Source of the DNA: Mycolicibacterium baixiangningiae | Lineage (GTDB): Bacteria; Actinomycetota; Actinomycetes; Mycobacteriales; Mycobacteriaceae | NCBI RefSeq assembly: GCF_016313185.1 | Contig: NZ_CP066218.1 | Span: 6,076,001-6,140,000, forward strand | Direction of reading: 5' to 3' | DNA: 64,000 nt | Shown here: piece after piece, positions 51,454 to 59,858 of the stretch | Position numbering within the stretch: position 1 is the stretch's first letter | Layout: each line of letters opens with the position of its first letter | The notes under the pieces: model-generated | The model's input: only the letters and a program-made list of their open reading frames with translations | Database searches by the model: none | What the model was told of the DNA's origin: nothing | Position numbers and translations under genes: made by a program

Positions 51454-53202
51454 TTACTGAAAGTTCAACCTCTTGAGCAGTTTTAGAGGGGGATGCCAGT
51501 GCACCGGCTCTGCAACGTCTTGCTGCGCAAGGAACTCGCGAGCGACTTGATCTAGAGCAGTGACGGCGGTACCTGCAAGTCCCGCCCTAAAAGCAGTCAC
51601 GAGTGTGTTCAGTTCCCGTTCGTCCATCTCGGGGTAATCGGACAATGCCAGGTTTGGCGACCCGCTTATTCTTTCGATCAGGTAGCACCTCGTCGCCACC
51701 AGTGAATTTACCATTGGTGGTGAATTTACCAACAATGGTAAATAGGCGCCTTCGGCTAACCGTTGTAGAGGAGCATCGTTGTCAAGCAACATTGAGTAGT
51801 CCAATCGGCGGCGACGGTCGTAGTTGATTTGGCCGCCGGCCTGTTCCAAGAAGTCACTCAGTTCGACCAGCGCAAGACTAACGGGCTTCCACGAGCCGGT
51901 GACGCTCAAAGCCGACAGCTGTTGAGTCAGAAGGCTTGGTCTTACGGCGACTCCTAAGAGTTGTAGGACTTCAGCAACTTTCAGATTCGCAGCGCCCACG
52001 AGGAGGGTCGCGCACGATAACGCCTCGCGCAGGACCACGGTCTTGCGACGACCGGTTAGCAGGCACGATGCCCATTCGGGCCAGATCGCCGCGGGCAGAT
52101 GCGCAGCCTTCTTCTGTATCCGTTTTCGGCCAGACGCAGGTGCGCATGGCATTGCCGTGGCCGTTCGGTATCGGAGTTGCAGCTCGGGGCCCATGCTGTC
52201 ACTGCGCGCTTTCAAGACGATGGCGGCGGCAACTGTGCTATCCCGCGCACAGGACCCAATCTCACCCGAGGCGGCACACGCGTTCTGTCCCTCGACGAAC
52301 CACTGAGCCGCACGCCCGCACTCGCTCACAGTGGCGTTCCGCAGGACCGACAACGCCACCGTAACGCCGACCGCCATATCGATAGCGGATTGTGGCGCTT
52401 TGGCATTCAACGTTCCGCGAGCGGTCGCCGAGACATACTCGACTTCGACTTCGGCGGTTGAGTCTCCCTCTAGCCCCTTGACGCGTAGGGGCCGCACCGA
52501 GGCAGAAGTCAACACCCGATTCGTCAGGCTCCGAACCGCGTCCAGGGCCTCCGGCAACTGCCCCGGGTGCTCACGGAAAACGCCGAAAGTGTTGGCGCCT
52601 GAGTCGATAAAGGTATCGATAGTTCGTTGCGCCCAGGAGAATGCATGATCATTTGGCCATCGCATCGTGGGAACAGCGCCCAGCGGTTGTCCACACCTAC
52701 AGGTGGTCGGAGTAGGTCTACGCCTGTAAGGCTGGGTCAGCCTTTGGTGCTTACCGCACTTCGTACAGAAGTCCACAAGAAGACAGTCGTGTCTTGGACA
52801 CGCAAACGACCAGCCGAGCCGCCAGCGTAGCTGCCACCTCCCGTCTGTCTCGCGTATGCAGGCGGGGCAGAACCGAGACCGAGACAGCGGCCCGAAAGGA
52901 AACTTGGGGTCAAGGCGGTGAGATTCCGGATCCAGCCTCAAGGCCGCTCCGTCGTACCGACTCAGGGTCATAGCCTCGAGAGATTCTGGAGGTACGCCCG
53001 TGACGGCTGCTAGCGACTGTGATTGTGCCGGCGACAGCCACCTCGTCCAAGTCGACATTGCGGCGGCGGGCAAATTAGCAATCGTTGCGACGCCGCCGAC
53101 GGTCATGCCCGTGGCCAGCGCGGTGGCCTCCAACCACGATTCGAGCGATTCACCCTTAAGTGGTTGCACCCGAACCGGCAGTAGGCGACGGTCGACTCTC
53201 AC
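51454..53202 (-). CDS. tniQ: TniQ/TnsD-family target-site protein 2
   Basis: Protein of 582 residues beginning with a TniQ domain (LLPVRVQPLKGESLESWLEATALATG), followed by two zinc-finger pairs (CPACIRETDGRWQLRWRLG, then CPRHDCLLVDFCTKCGKH). Only weakly similar to TniQ1 outside these parts. GTG 53202 is the first gene inside the dnaB-proximal end. As the larger, site-proximal TniQ it is a good candidate for recognising the dnaB 3' end; this is inference. Near 51703-51745 the gene carries an AT-rich stretch with direct and inverted repeats. Confidence 0.87.
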   Translation of the reverse strand: MRVDRRLLPVRVQPLKGESLESWLEATALATGMTVGGVATIANLPAAAMSTWTRWLSPAQSQSLAAVTGVPPESLEAMTLSRYDGAALRLDPESHRLDPKFPFGPLSRSRFCPACIRETDGRWQLRWRLGWSFACPRHDCLLVDFCTKCGKHQRLTQPYRRRPTPTTCRCGQPLGAVPTMRWPNDHAFSWAQRTIDTFIDSGANTFGVFREHPGQLPEALDAVRSLTNRVLTSASVRPLRVKGLEGDSTAEVEVEYVSATARGTLNAKAPQSAIDMAVGVTVALSVLRNATVSECGRAAQWFVEGQNACAASGEIGSCARDSTVAAAIVLKARSDSMGPELQLRYRTATAMPCAPASGRKRIQKKAAHLPAAIWPEWASCLLTGRRKTVVLREALSCATLLVGAANLKVAEVLQLLGVAVRPSLLTQQLSALSVTGSWKPVSLALVELSDFLEQAGGQINYDRRRRLDYSMLLDNDAPLQRLAEGAYLPLLVNSPPMVNSLVATRCYLIERISGSPNLALSDYPEMDERELNTLVTAFRAGLAGTAVTALDQVAREFLAQQDVAEPVHWHPPLKLLKRLNFQ

Positions 53203-53352
53203 TTTGCACAGCTACTTTGACAAGGCCGTCGGGCCGATAGGGCCTATATCGACTTGACCTGCAGTTAAGCGTCGAGGAAAGTCAGGTTCACTGACGATGT
53301 TGTTTAACAATCAATGCACGCTTGTCAATCATCACTGCATCTCGACATGTGG
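53203..53352. repeat. Right end with spaced transposase-site-like repeats and target duplication
   Basis: Read inward from 53347 the end is TGTCGAGATG, then CAGTGATGATTGACAAG (53321-53337), CATTGATTGTTAAACAAC (53299-53316) and CAGTGAACCTGAC (53281-53293), spaced 21 and 23 bp. CTACTTTGACAAG (53212-53224) repeats a left-end site in opposite orientation. TGTGG (53348-53352) is the target duplication, immediately followed by the dnaB stop. Confidence 0.85.
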
Positions 53353-55944
53353 CTACGTGTGCGCCATGTTGGCGAACCGCGACAAATGCAGTTGGTGCGC
53401 AACGGTAATCGTCTTCGTCGGCCCGTTACGGTGCTTGGCCACGATGAGGTCAGCTTCACCGCCACGCGGGTCGTCGCGCTCGAAAGCGTCCGGCCGGTGC
53501 AGGAGGATCACCATGTCCGCGTCCTGCTCAATTGCGCCCGACTCACGAAGGTCCGACAGCATCGGCTTCTTGTCGGTCCGCTGCTCCGGACCACGGTTCA
53601 ACTGGCTCATCGCGATCACCGGGACCTCGAGTTCCTTGGCCAGCAGCTTCATGTTTCGGGAGAACTCCGACACTTCCTGCTGGCGCGACTCGACCTTCTT
53701 GCCCGACGTCATCAGCTGCAGGTAATCGATGACAATCAGCCGCAGACCGGCCTTCTGGTGCAGCCGGCGTGCCTTGGCCCGGATCTCCATCATGGTCAGG
53801 TTCGGTGAGTCGTCGATGTAGAGCGGCGCCTCGCTGATCTCGCTCATGCGCCGCGCCAACCGCGTCCAGTCGTCGTCGCTCATCCGGCCCGAACGCATAT
53901 CGGCCAGTTTGATTTTCGCCTCCGCCGAGAGCAAGCGCATGACGATCTCGGACTTACTCATCTCCAGCGAGAAGATGACGCTCGGCAACTGGTTCTTGAT
54001 CGAGCACGACCGCATGAAATCCAGCCCCAGTGTGGAGTTGTGCGTGGGCACCATTGACCGGCTCGCCAGGTACATGTGGCTGGCGTTGTCCACCTCCACG
54101 CACCGCACCGGGACGCTGGGGACCGGCCGCACATCGATAATGAACCGCGAGCTCGAGCGGGCGGTGCTCGCCGCGCCACGTCGTTCCTTGTGCAGTATCG
54201 CCTTACGGCTCAACCCGAAGACCTCGTCGTCGGTCGAGAAGTTGAGGGTGTACGCGGTCGACGAGCTCTCGGTCCGGCCCTTCACGACTTTCGTCGCGGT
54301 CTGGCACCGATAGCCCAGGCTCACAATCAATTCCGCTACATCGGCGGCCAACCGCATGTTCGTGACACTGAACTGAACTCCCCCACCGACGGTGACCGTG
54401 CCATCGGTGTCGAGTAGGCCGGCCAACACCGCCCGCCGCTGCGCTTCCGAAGCTCGCAGGTAGTCCTTCGGAATGTGCTTGTCGCCCAACACTCCGATCG
54501 CACGGAGTCGACCCTGCAGCGTCCCCGCCTCGTTGCGGCAGCTCTGGCATAGACGCAACCCGCACGACTTGCCACCACAGCGTTCACACGTGGGTGCCGG
54601 CACCGGCGCAGACACGAATCGCACTCGGCCGCCGCAGGAGCGCCCGCAGGTACGGACCTGACTGGTCTGAGGGACGAACTCTGCGCCGCATACCTCGCAC
54701 GGCCGCGGCGCAATGGCCACAGGCGCGGGCAGCTTTAGCTGATACCGGTACGGAGCGCTGGTCGATGGGTGCGCCTCGACGCCTTCCCCCTCGATCCGCA
54801 TCAGGATCTCGGGGTCCGCACTGGTGATCTGCGCGGAGGCGGTGGTGCCGTCACCCAACCACGCCCCCAACGTGTACGGGGGCACCAACAGCTCACGCGC
54901 CGACGCCTGCAGTGGTGCGGCGTTCATCACCGAGTGGTTCAGCCTGCGGTCGGCGGTCTGGCAGCGCAGCGTGGCTGCGATCTCTTGCGTCGTGCGTACC
55001 GCCGCCGACTCCGCCGATCTCCGCGACGCCCGCGTATCCGTCAACCACTGGTGTTCCGCGTCGGCGACGATCGTCGTGCCATCGGAGAACTCGACCTCGT
55101 AACAGGGCCGCCCCACCATGACGTCCGTCGCCGCGACGACCCGCGTCGGCCGTCCGTCCTCACCGATCAACTGATCGCCGACAGCGACCTCGCCCATCGT
55201 GGTCCAACCGTCCGGTGTCGGCAGCGGCGTATCCAACGCCAGCGCCTTCCCCATACCCGGCCGAGCCGCGATCACGATCATCTGCCCGGAATGCAGGCCG
55301 TTCGTCAACTCATCGAGCTCGGTGAAGCCCGTCGGCACACCGCGGGAGATGCCCCCTTGGGAGGCGATGGCGTCGATCTCGTCCATGGTGGGCTGCAGCA
55401 GGTTCTCCAGCACCACGAAGTCTTCGGAGGACCGGCGGTCCACCACGTCGTAGATCTCGGCCTGTGCGCGGTCCACGACATCGGCCACGTCCGCCCCGTC
55501 GGCGCCCGCGTACCCGTACTGCACAACACGGGTGCCCGCCTCCACGAGCCGGCGCAGCAACGCCTTCTCGGCCACGATGGTGGCGTAGAAGCCCGCGTTC
55601 GCCGCCGTCGGCACCGTCGAGATCAGGGTGTGTACGTACGGCGCCCCACCGATCCGGCGCAGCAACCCGCGCCGGTCCAACTCGGCGGCCACCGTCACTG
55701 CATCGGCTGGTTCGCCGCGCCCGTACAGGTCGAGGATCGCGTCGTAGACGTTCTGGTGCGCCGGCCGGTAGAAGTCGCCGGGACGAAGACGCTCGAGCAC
55801 ATCGGCGATCGCGTCCTTGCTGAGCAGCATGCCACCCAGCACCGCCTGCTCCGCGGCCGCGTCATGGGGAGGCTGGCGACCGAAGTCCTCACGGGGCGGC
55901 CCTTGATCCATATCCGGATGACCACGGTCGTCCACGACAGCCAC
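53353..55944 (-). CDS. dnaB: Replicative DNA helicase DnaB with intein
   Basis: Precursor of 863 residues; the spliced hexameric helicase that unwinds the replication fork is about 460 residues. Extein N (1-233) contains the DnaB N-terminal domain (EQAVLGGMLLSKDAIADVLERLRPGDFYRP) and ends in the P-loop ARPGMGK. Extein C (637-863) resumes STLGLDFMRS and contains Walker B LIVIDYLQLM and the arginine-finger region; it ends HLSRFANMAHT. Start GTG 55944. The gene is separated by 445 bp from rplI, so it has its own promoter. The Tn7-like element begins 5 bp behind its stop and leaves the coding region intact. Confidence 0.97.
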   Translation of the reverse strand: MAVVDDRGHPDMDQGPPREDFGRQPPHDAAAEQAVLGGMLLSKDAIADVLERLRPGDFYRPAHQNVYDAILDLYGRGEPADAVTVAAELDRRGLLRRIGGAPYVHTLISTVPTAANAGFYATIVAEKALLRRLVEAGTRVVQYGYAGADGADVADVVDRAQAEIYDVVDRRSSEDFVVLENLLQPTMDEIDAIASQGGISRGVPTGFTELDELTNGLHSGQMIVIAARPGMGKALALDTPLPTPDGWTTMGEVAVGDQLIGEDGRPTRVVAATDVMVGRPCYEVEFSDGTTIVADAEHQWLTDTRASRRSAESAAVRTTQEIAATLRCQTADRRLNHSVMNAAPLQASARELLVPPYTLGAWLGDGTTASAQITSADPEILMRIEGEGVEAHPSTSAPYRYQLKLPAPVAIAPRPCEVCGAEFVPQTSQVRTCGRSCGGRVRFVSAPVPAPTCERCGGKSCGLRLCQSCRNEAGTLQGRLRAIGVLGDKHIPKDYLRASEAQRRAVLAGLLDTDGTVTVGGGVQFSVTNMRLAADVAELIVSLGYRCQTATKVVKGRTESSSTAYTLNFSTDDEVFGLSRKAILHKERRGAASTARSSSRFIIDVRPVPSVPVRCVEVDNASHMYLASRSMVPTHNSTLGLDFMRSCSIKNQLPSVIFSLEMSKSEIVMRLLSAEAKIKLADMRSGRMSDDDWTRLARRMSEISEAPLYIDDSPNLTMMEIRAKARRLHQKAGLRLIVIDYLQLMTSGKKVESRQQEVSEFSRNMKLLAKELEVPVIAMSQLNRGPEQRTDKKPMLSDLRESGAIEQDADMVILLHRPDAFERDDPRGGEADLIVAKHRNGPTKTITVAHQLHLSRFANMAHT
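54037..55245 (-). other. DnaB intein with homing-endonuclease domain
   Basis: A 403-residue intein (residues 234-636) placed inside the Walker A motif after Gly-Lys. It begins ALALDTPLP with Ala instead of Cys or Ser and ends VPTHN before Ser. The residues W (EHQWLTD), C (PVRCVEVDN) and T (VPTHN) match the WCT triad of class 3 inteins, which splice without an N-terminal nucleophile. LAGLIDADG-like motifs TLGAWLGDG and LAGLLDTDG indicate a homing endonuclease. An inserted segment with several C-x2-C pairs (CEVCGAEF, CERCGGKSCG) may bind zinc. Confidence 0.92.
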
Positions 55945-55959
55945 AAGTCCCCCTATAGA

Positions 55960-55975
55960 TCGAACACCAGTTCGC
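55960..55975. promoter_or_regulatory. SOS-box-like site upstream of dnaB
   Basis: TCGAAC-ACCA-GTTCGC matches the mycobacterial LexA consensus TCGAAC-N4-GTTCGA except for the last base. It lies 16 bp before the dnaB start codon, where LexA binding would block expression. Confidence 0.5.
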
Positions 55976-56338
55976 TTTCGCCGGCTGTGACTGTAGGGAT
56001 CCCTACCGACAACTCCACGCGACGGCCAACGTTAGACGTTGCTGAGGGAGCCCGGGGATGGCCCTGTTCATGAACCTGTGGACGGACTGTGCATAGATCA
56101 GGACAGGCGTGTTGAGGCCTTGGGGAGAACCTGTGGATAGGCATTCGTTATATGGATATCACCGCAGATACGCGCACCATAGCGCCGATTAATCGTTGTG
56201 GATAGAAACTTCTTCGGCGTGTCGTGTCGGGTTGACTTCTCGGGCGTGTTGAGTGGCGCCGGAGGACCCCGCAGGTTAACAGCGGATTACCTTCGCTAGT
56301 GAAGCAACATCACGCGATGTTCGCCAGACAACACAGCA
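55976..56338. other. dnaB leader with DnaA-box-like sites
   Basis: No gene. Three DnaA-box-like sequences occur: CCTGTGGAC (56075-56083), CCTGTGGATAG (56130-56140) and TTGTGGATAG (56196-56205). They may regulate dnaB through DnaA. Promoter elements were not fixed. Confidence 0.4.
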
Positions 56339-56339
56339 A

Positions 56340-56376
56340 CGCCCGGGTGAGAACCGACACGGTTCCCACCCGGGCG
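56340..56376 (-). terminator. Hairpin terminator behind rplI
   Basis: Stem CGCCCGGGTGAGAACC / GGTTCCCACCCGGGCG, 16 bp with one G-T pair, loop GACAC. It starts 15 bp behind the rplI stop on the minus strand and closes the ribosomal operon before dnaB. Confidence 0.8.
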
Positions 56377-56390
56377 TATTGACGCTGGCG

Positions 56391-56849
56391 TCAGGCTTCG
56401 GCGACGACGTTCAGCGACACCGAGGTCTCCACACCCGGGTGCAGCCGCACCTTCACCGAGTGCGCACCGAGGCTCTTGATGTGCGCCTTCGGCAGCTGAA
56501 CGGTCCGCTTCTCGAGGTTCGGACCGCCGGCCTTCTTGATTGCGGCGACCACATCGGTCGAGGTGACCGAGCCGAACAGCTTGCCGGTGTCGGCCGAGGC
56601 GTTCACCGCGAGCTCGACACTGTCGAGCGCCTCGATGGCGGCCTTGATCTCGTTGGCATGCTCCACGCCGCGAACCGTCTTGGTCTCGCGGGCACGACGG
56701 ATGTCATCCGCCTGGCGCTGGGCACCGCGGCTGGCGACGATCGCCAATCCGCGCGGCAGCAGGTAGTTGCGGCCGTAGCCGTCTTTGACTTCCACGGTGT
56801 CACCGGGCTCGCCCAGGTGATCCACGTCAGCGGTAAGAATCAGTTTCAT
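56391..56849 (-). CDS. rplI: 50S ribosomal protein L9
   Basis: 152 residues, the normal length. The N-terminal rRNA-binding domain [36 protein letters not shown] carries the family signature; a long helix ([13 protein letters not shown]...) links it to the C-terminal domain. It binds the L1 stalk base of the 50S subunit and helps to limit frameshifting. Last gene of rpsF-ssb-rpsR-rplI, 29 bp behind rpsR. Confidence 0.98.
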   Translation of the reverse strand: MKLILTADVDHLGEPGDTVEVKDGYGRNYLLPRGLAIVASRGAQRQADDIRRARETKTVRGVEHANEIKAAIEALDSVELAVNASADTGKLFGSVTSTDVVAAIKKAGGPNLEKRTVQLPKAHIKSLGAHSVKVRLHPGVETSVSLNVVAEA

Positions 56850-56878
56850 CTCGTTGATCTTTCGTTTCCGGTGGCGGA

Positions 56879-57139
56879 CTACCGCGTGGACGAACCGAAC
56901 GGCAGCAGAGCCACCTCGCGGGAGTTCTTCACCGCAACCGCGATGTCACGCTGGTGCTGGACGCAGTTGCCGGTCACCCGGCGGGCGCGGATCTTGCCGC
57001 GCTCGCTGATGTAGGTGCGCAGCAGTGCGGTGTCCTTGTAATCGATGATGGTGCCCTTGCCCTTCTTGGAGCAGAACACGCACTTGCGGGTCTTGACCGG
57101 CTTTTCCGGTGCCGGCCGCCGCTTATTGGACTTGGCCAT
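56879..57139 (-). CDS. rpsR: 30S ribosomal protein S18, zinc-type
   Basis: 86 residues. It has the zinc-binding C-x2-C (KCVFCSKKG) plus a third Cys at GNCVQHQRD, the C+ form (rpsR1) used when zinc is available; mycobacteria often carry a zinc-free second copy elsewhere. Pairs with S6 on the 30S platform. ATG 57139, behind ssb by 50 bp. Confidence 0.98.
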   Translation of the reverse strand: MAKSNKRRPAPEKPVKTRKCVFCSKKGKGTIIDYKDTALLRTYISERGKIRARRVTGNCVQHQRDIAVAVKNSREVALLPFGSSTR

Positions 57140-57189
57140 ATCGCTATCTCTTTCTCAGTATTGCTCGTGGGAGTGCTTCAGGAAGCCAC

Positions 57190-57717
57190 TCAGAAGGGGG
57201 GCTCGTCATCGGCGCCGTTGAAGGACCCCGACGCCGGGGCACTGCCCCACGGGTCCTCGGCCGGGGCCGCCTGGCCACCACCGCTGCCGCTGCCGCTGCC
57301 GCGGGATCCCCCGCCGCCACCGCCGCCGAAGCCACCGCCACCGCCGCCTCCGCGGCTGGCCTTGTTGACCTTGGCGGTCGCATATTTCAGCGACGGACCG
57401 ATCTCCTCGACCTCGACCTCCATGACGGTGCGCTTCTCGCCCTCGCGGGTTTCGAAGGACCGCTGCTTGAGCCGCCCGGTCACGATCACCCGAGACCCTC
57501 GGGTCAGGCTTTCGGCCACGTTCTCGGCGGCCTCGCGCCAGATGTTGCAGCGTAAGAACAGCGCTTCGCCGTCCTTCCACTCCCCGCTCTGGCGGTCGAA
57601 GATCCGCGGAGTCGACGCCACGGTGAAGTTGGCGACAGCCGCGCCGGACGGTGTGAACCGCAATTCCGGATCGGCCGTCAAGTTTCCGACGACGGTGATG
57701 GTGGTGTCACCAGCCAC
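57190..57717 (-). CDS. ssb: Single-stranded DNA-binding protein
   Basis: 175 residues. The N-terminal OB fold ([62 protein letters not shown]) is followed by a Gly-rich linker and the acidic tip DDEPPF that recruits repair and replication proteins. It coats single-stranded DNA in replication, recombination and repair. Located between rpsF and rpsR as in all mycobacteria; 77 bp separate it from rpsF. Confidence 0.98.
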   Translation of the reverse strand: MAGDTTITVVGNLTADPELRFTPSGAAVANFTVASTPRIFDRQSGEWKDGEALFLRCNIWREAAENVAESLTRGSRVIVTGRLKQRSFETREGEKRTVMEVEVEEIGPSLKYATAKVNKASRGGGGGGGFGGGGGGGSRGSGSGSGGGQAAPAEDPWGSAPASGSFNGADDEPPF

Positions 57718-57794
57718 TGGGGTCCTCCTGAGATGGACGGCATATTGGGCGCGAGCCTACGCAAGGCGTAGGACACCCGACAGCCGTTCGGTGA

Positions 57795-58085
57795 TCAGTG
57801 CTTGTCGGTCCGCATGACCTTGGTGCGCAGCACCGACTCGTTCAGGCTGAGCTGACGGTCGAGCTCAGTCACCGTGGCGGGCTCGGCTTTCACGTCGATC
57901 ACCGCGTAGATGCCTTCGGCATGCTTGGCGATCTCGTACGCCAGCCGCCGGCGGCCCCAGATGTCGACCTTGTCGACACTTCCGCCGTCCTTGCGGATGA
58001 CGTTCAGGAACGTCTCCAGCGAGGGAGCTACGGTGCGCTCGTCAAGTGTGGGGTCGAGGATGACCATGATTTCGTATGGACGCAT
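57795..58085 (-). CDS. rpsF: 30S ribosomal protein S6
   Basis: 96 residues: [49 protein letters not shown] is the S6 core. First gene of the ribosomal operon; a very strong ribosome site GGAGGTGATG lies 12 bp before ATG 58085. It binds S18 and 16S rRNA. The Rv0052-like gene found here in M. tuberculosis is absent. Confidence 0.98.
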   Translation of the reverse strand: MRPYEIMVILDPTLDERTVAPSLETFLNVIRKDGGSVDKVDIWGRRRLAYEIAKHAEGIYAVIDVKAEPATVTELDRQLSLNESVLRTKVMRTDKH

Positions 58086-58211
58086 TAGAACCTCATCACC
58101 TCCTATGGTCGTAGTGCGGCCACGGGGGTTCCCGTGGCAGGAGGGTCGCCTGCGTCGGCAACCGGCCCAGGCTACAGGAACAAGGGCTGAGCTGGGAAAT
58201 CCGCTCGCAGG

Positions 58212-59858
58212 TCACCTGACTTCGGCCGGCTGTTGCTCCTGGGCCGGCGCCGCGCTGACCCGGATCCGCCGATCCGGCGGCCGCAACCAGTCGGGCAGCC
58301 AGCGCGGCGGATCGTCGGGCGCCCCGTCGAAGACGCCGCCCGCGGGATCGTCGACCCGGCCGCCCCACCGGACGAGATCCAGCTCCGGGCGATAGATCTG
58401 GCGAATCACCAAAGCGCACAGCACGATCACCGCGATATCGCGCAGCAGCACCGTCGCGGTGAACCACTGCTCGGGCAGTCCGCGATTGGCTTCGCCGTAG
58501 AGGTAGAGCATCCGGGGCACCCACACCAGCGCGTCGATCGTCATCCACACCAACAGGATTCGGCGATGCGGCAGTGCCAGCACCGCCAGCGGAACCAGCC
58601 ACAGCGAGAACTGCGGGCTCCACACCTTGTTCGTCAACAGGAACGCCGCCACCACCAGGAATGCCAGCTGCGCCACCCGCGGCCGCTGCCGGGCCGTCAA
58701 CGCGATGAACCCGATCGCGATACAGCACGAGGCGAACAGCACCGCGGTGACCGTGTTGAGGATGGTCGGGGGCTGCCAGAAACCGAGGTCGGTGTCGAAC
58801 CCACGCCACCCGGTGAACGACTTGACGACGTTGTACAGCGAGTCCATGTCGTCGCCGCGACGGGTGTTGAGCCGGAAGAACTCCGACCACCCGCGCGGGA
58901 ACAACGCCATGATCGGCAGGTTGACCACCAGCCAGGCGGCGAGTGCCGTGGCCGCCGTCTTCGCCACCTCACGCAGCCGTCCCGTCCGCACCGCCAACAG
59001 CACCAGCGGAACCAGCAGCAGCACCGGGAACAGCTTCGCCGCCACGCCCAGGCCGATCAGCGCACCGGCCAGCACGGGTCTTCGCCGCGCCCAGGCGAGC
59101 ATCGCGCCGACCGCGAATGCCGTTGCCAGCGCGTCGAAGTTGGTGAAGATCTGGAAGATCACCAGCGGCGACGCGGCGACCAGCGCGGCATCCCACACCC
59201 GGCGGCCGGCCAGCATCGCCGTCGCCCACACGGTCGCCAGCCACGCCAACGCCAGACCGAAGGCCGCGATGTTGAAGAACATCACCACCTCGGCGACCAC
59301 CGGCACCGACACCGCCCGGGTGACCGCCGAATAGGTCTTCGCCAACGCCATCGACACGTACTGATACAGCCCGGTCAGCACCGGATACTCCATGTACCGC
59401 ACGGCGGTCTCGCCGTCGTAGGTGATCCGCGGCTCACCGCTACTGTCGGTTTCGATCCAGCTCGACTTGTACGGGAACTTGCCCTGGTTCAACAGTTCCG
59501 CGGTGTAGAGCGGCACGGTGTCGGAGTAGCAGAGCTCGTAGTAGGCGCGGTTGTTCTCCCAGTTGGCCACCCGCTGATCCGCCGATCCCGTGCCGGTGGT
59601 CTGCAGGCAGGCGGCCTTCGTCGAATAGCCCAGCGCCAGGAACACGACGGCGAGGACGAGCATGACCCGCAGCGGAGTCATGACGCGCTGCCTGCCGATC
59701 AGGGCGTGCCGCCCGACGGACCCGCCGATGGTGTCGGCGAGTGCCGCCCCGATGCGATCAGTGCGGCTGGGGAGATCGCGGTCGTCGACGCTGCGTCGGT
59801 CCTGCGCCGGCGGCGCCGGCGACACCCACCCACGCTGCGGCTCCTCGGGCTCCGTCAC
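58212..59858 (-). CDS. GT87/DUF2029-type membrane glycosyltransferase (Rv0051-like)
   Basis: Integral membrane protein of 548 residues with 10 or more helices. The features ATKAACLQTTG...CYSDTVPLYTAELLNQGKFPYKSSW and NVVKSFTGWRGFDTDLGFWQPP fit the polyprenol-phosphate-mannose-dependent GT87 family that builds lipomannan or similar glycans. The start GTG 59858 overlaps the ponA stop by 4 bp (GTGA), so both are coupled. Same position as Rv0051. Exact acceptor unknown. Confidence 0.85.
   Translation of the reverse strand: MTEPEEPQRGWVSPAPPAQDRRSVDDRDLPSRTDRIGAALADTIGGSVGRHALIGRQRVMTPLRVMLVLAVVFLALGYSTKAACLQTTGTGSADQRVANWENNRAYYELCYSDTVPLYTAELLNQGKFPYKSSWIETDSSGEPRITYDGETAVRYMEYPVLTGLYQYVSMALAKTYSAVTRAVSVPVVAEVVMFFNIAAFGLALAWLATVWATAMLAGRRVWDAALVAASPLVIFQIFTNFDALATAFAVGAMLAWARRRPVLAGALIGLGVAAKLFPVLLLVPLVLLAVRTGRLREVAKTAATALAAWLVVNLPIMALFPRGWSEFFRLNTRRGDDMDSLYNVVKSFTGWRGFDTDLGFWQPPTILNTVTAVLFASCCIAIGFIALTARQRPRVAQLAFLVVAAFLLTNKVWSPQFSLWLVPLAVLALPHRRILLVWMTIDALVWVPRMLYLYGEANRGLPEQWFTATVLLRDIAVIVLCALVIRQIYRPELDLVRWGGRVDDPAGGVFDGAPDDPPRWLPDWLRPPDRRIRVSAAPAQEQQPAEVR

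Larger units (their letters stand above)
16507..53347 (-). mobile_element. Complete Tn7-like transposon inserted behind dnaB
   Basis: A 36,841-bp element defined by three independent signals: 27-bp terminal inverted repeats (16507-16533 and 53321-53347; both begin TGTCGAGATGCAG, 24 of 27 identical), a 5-bp target duplication TGTGG, and a tnsA-tnsB-tnsC set with two tniQ genes at the right end. The end carrying the tns genes faces dnaB, as the right end of Tn7 faces glmS. The insertion lies directly behind the dnaB stop codon (stop 53353-53355, duplication 53348-53352). Cargo fills 16.6-45.6 kb and includes candidate defence, resistance, cell-envelope and secretion-linked genes, plus secondary IS21 and IS110 insertions. 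Genes and ends look intact, so mobility is plausible but untested. Confidence 0.95.

Noticed and set aside
45338..53347. CRISPR-associated transposon
   Set aside because: No cas gene, no repeat-spacer array and no guide-like repeat were seen anywhere near the tniQ genes.
53203..53352. tRNA or small RNA as attachment site
   Set aside because: The 150 bp are explained by transposase-site repeats and the target duplication; no cloverleaf was seen.
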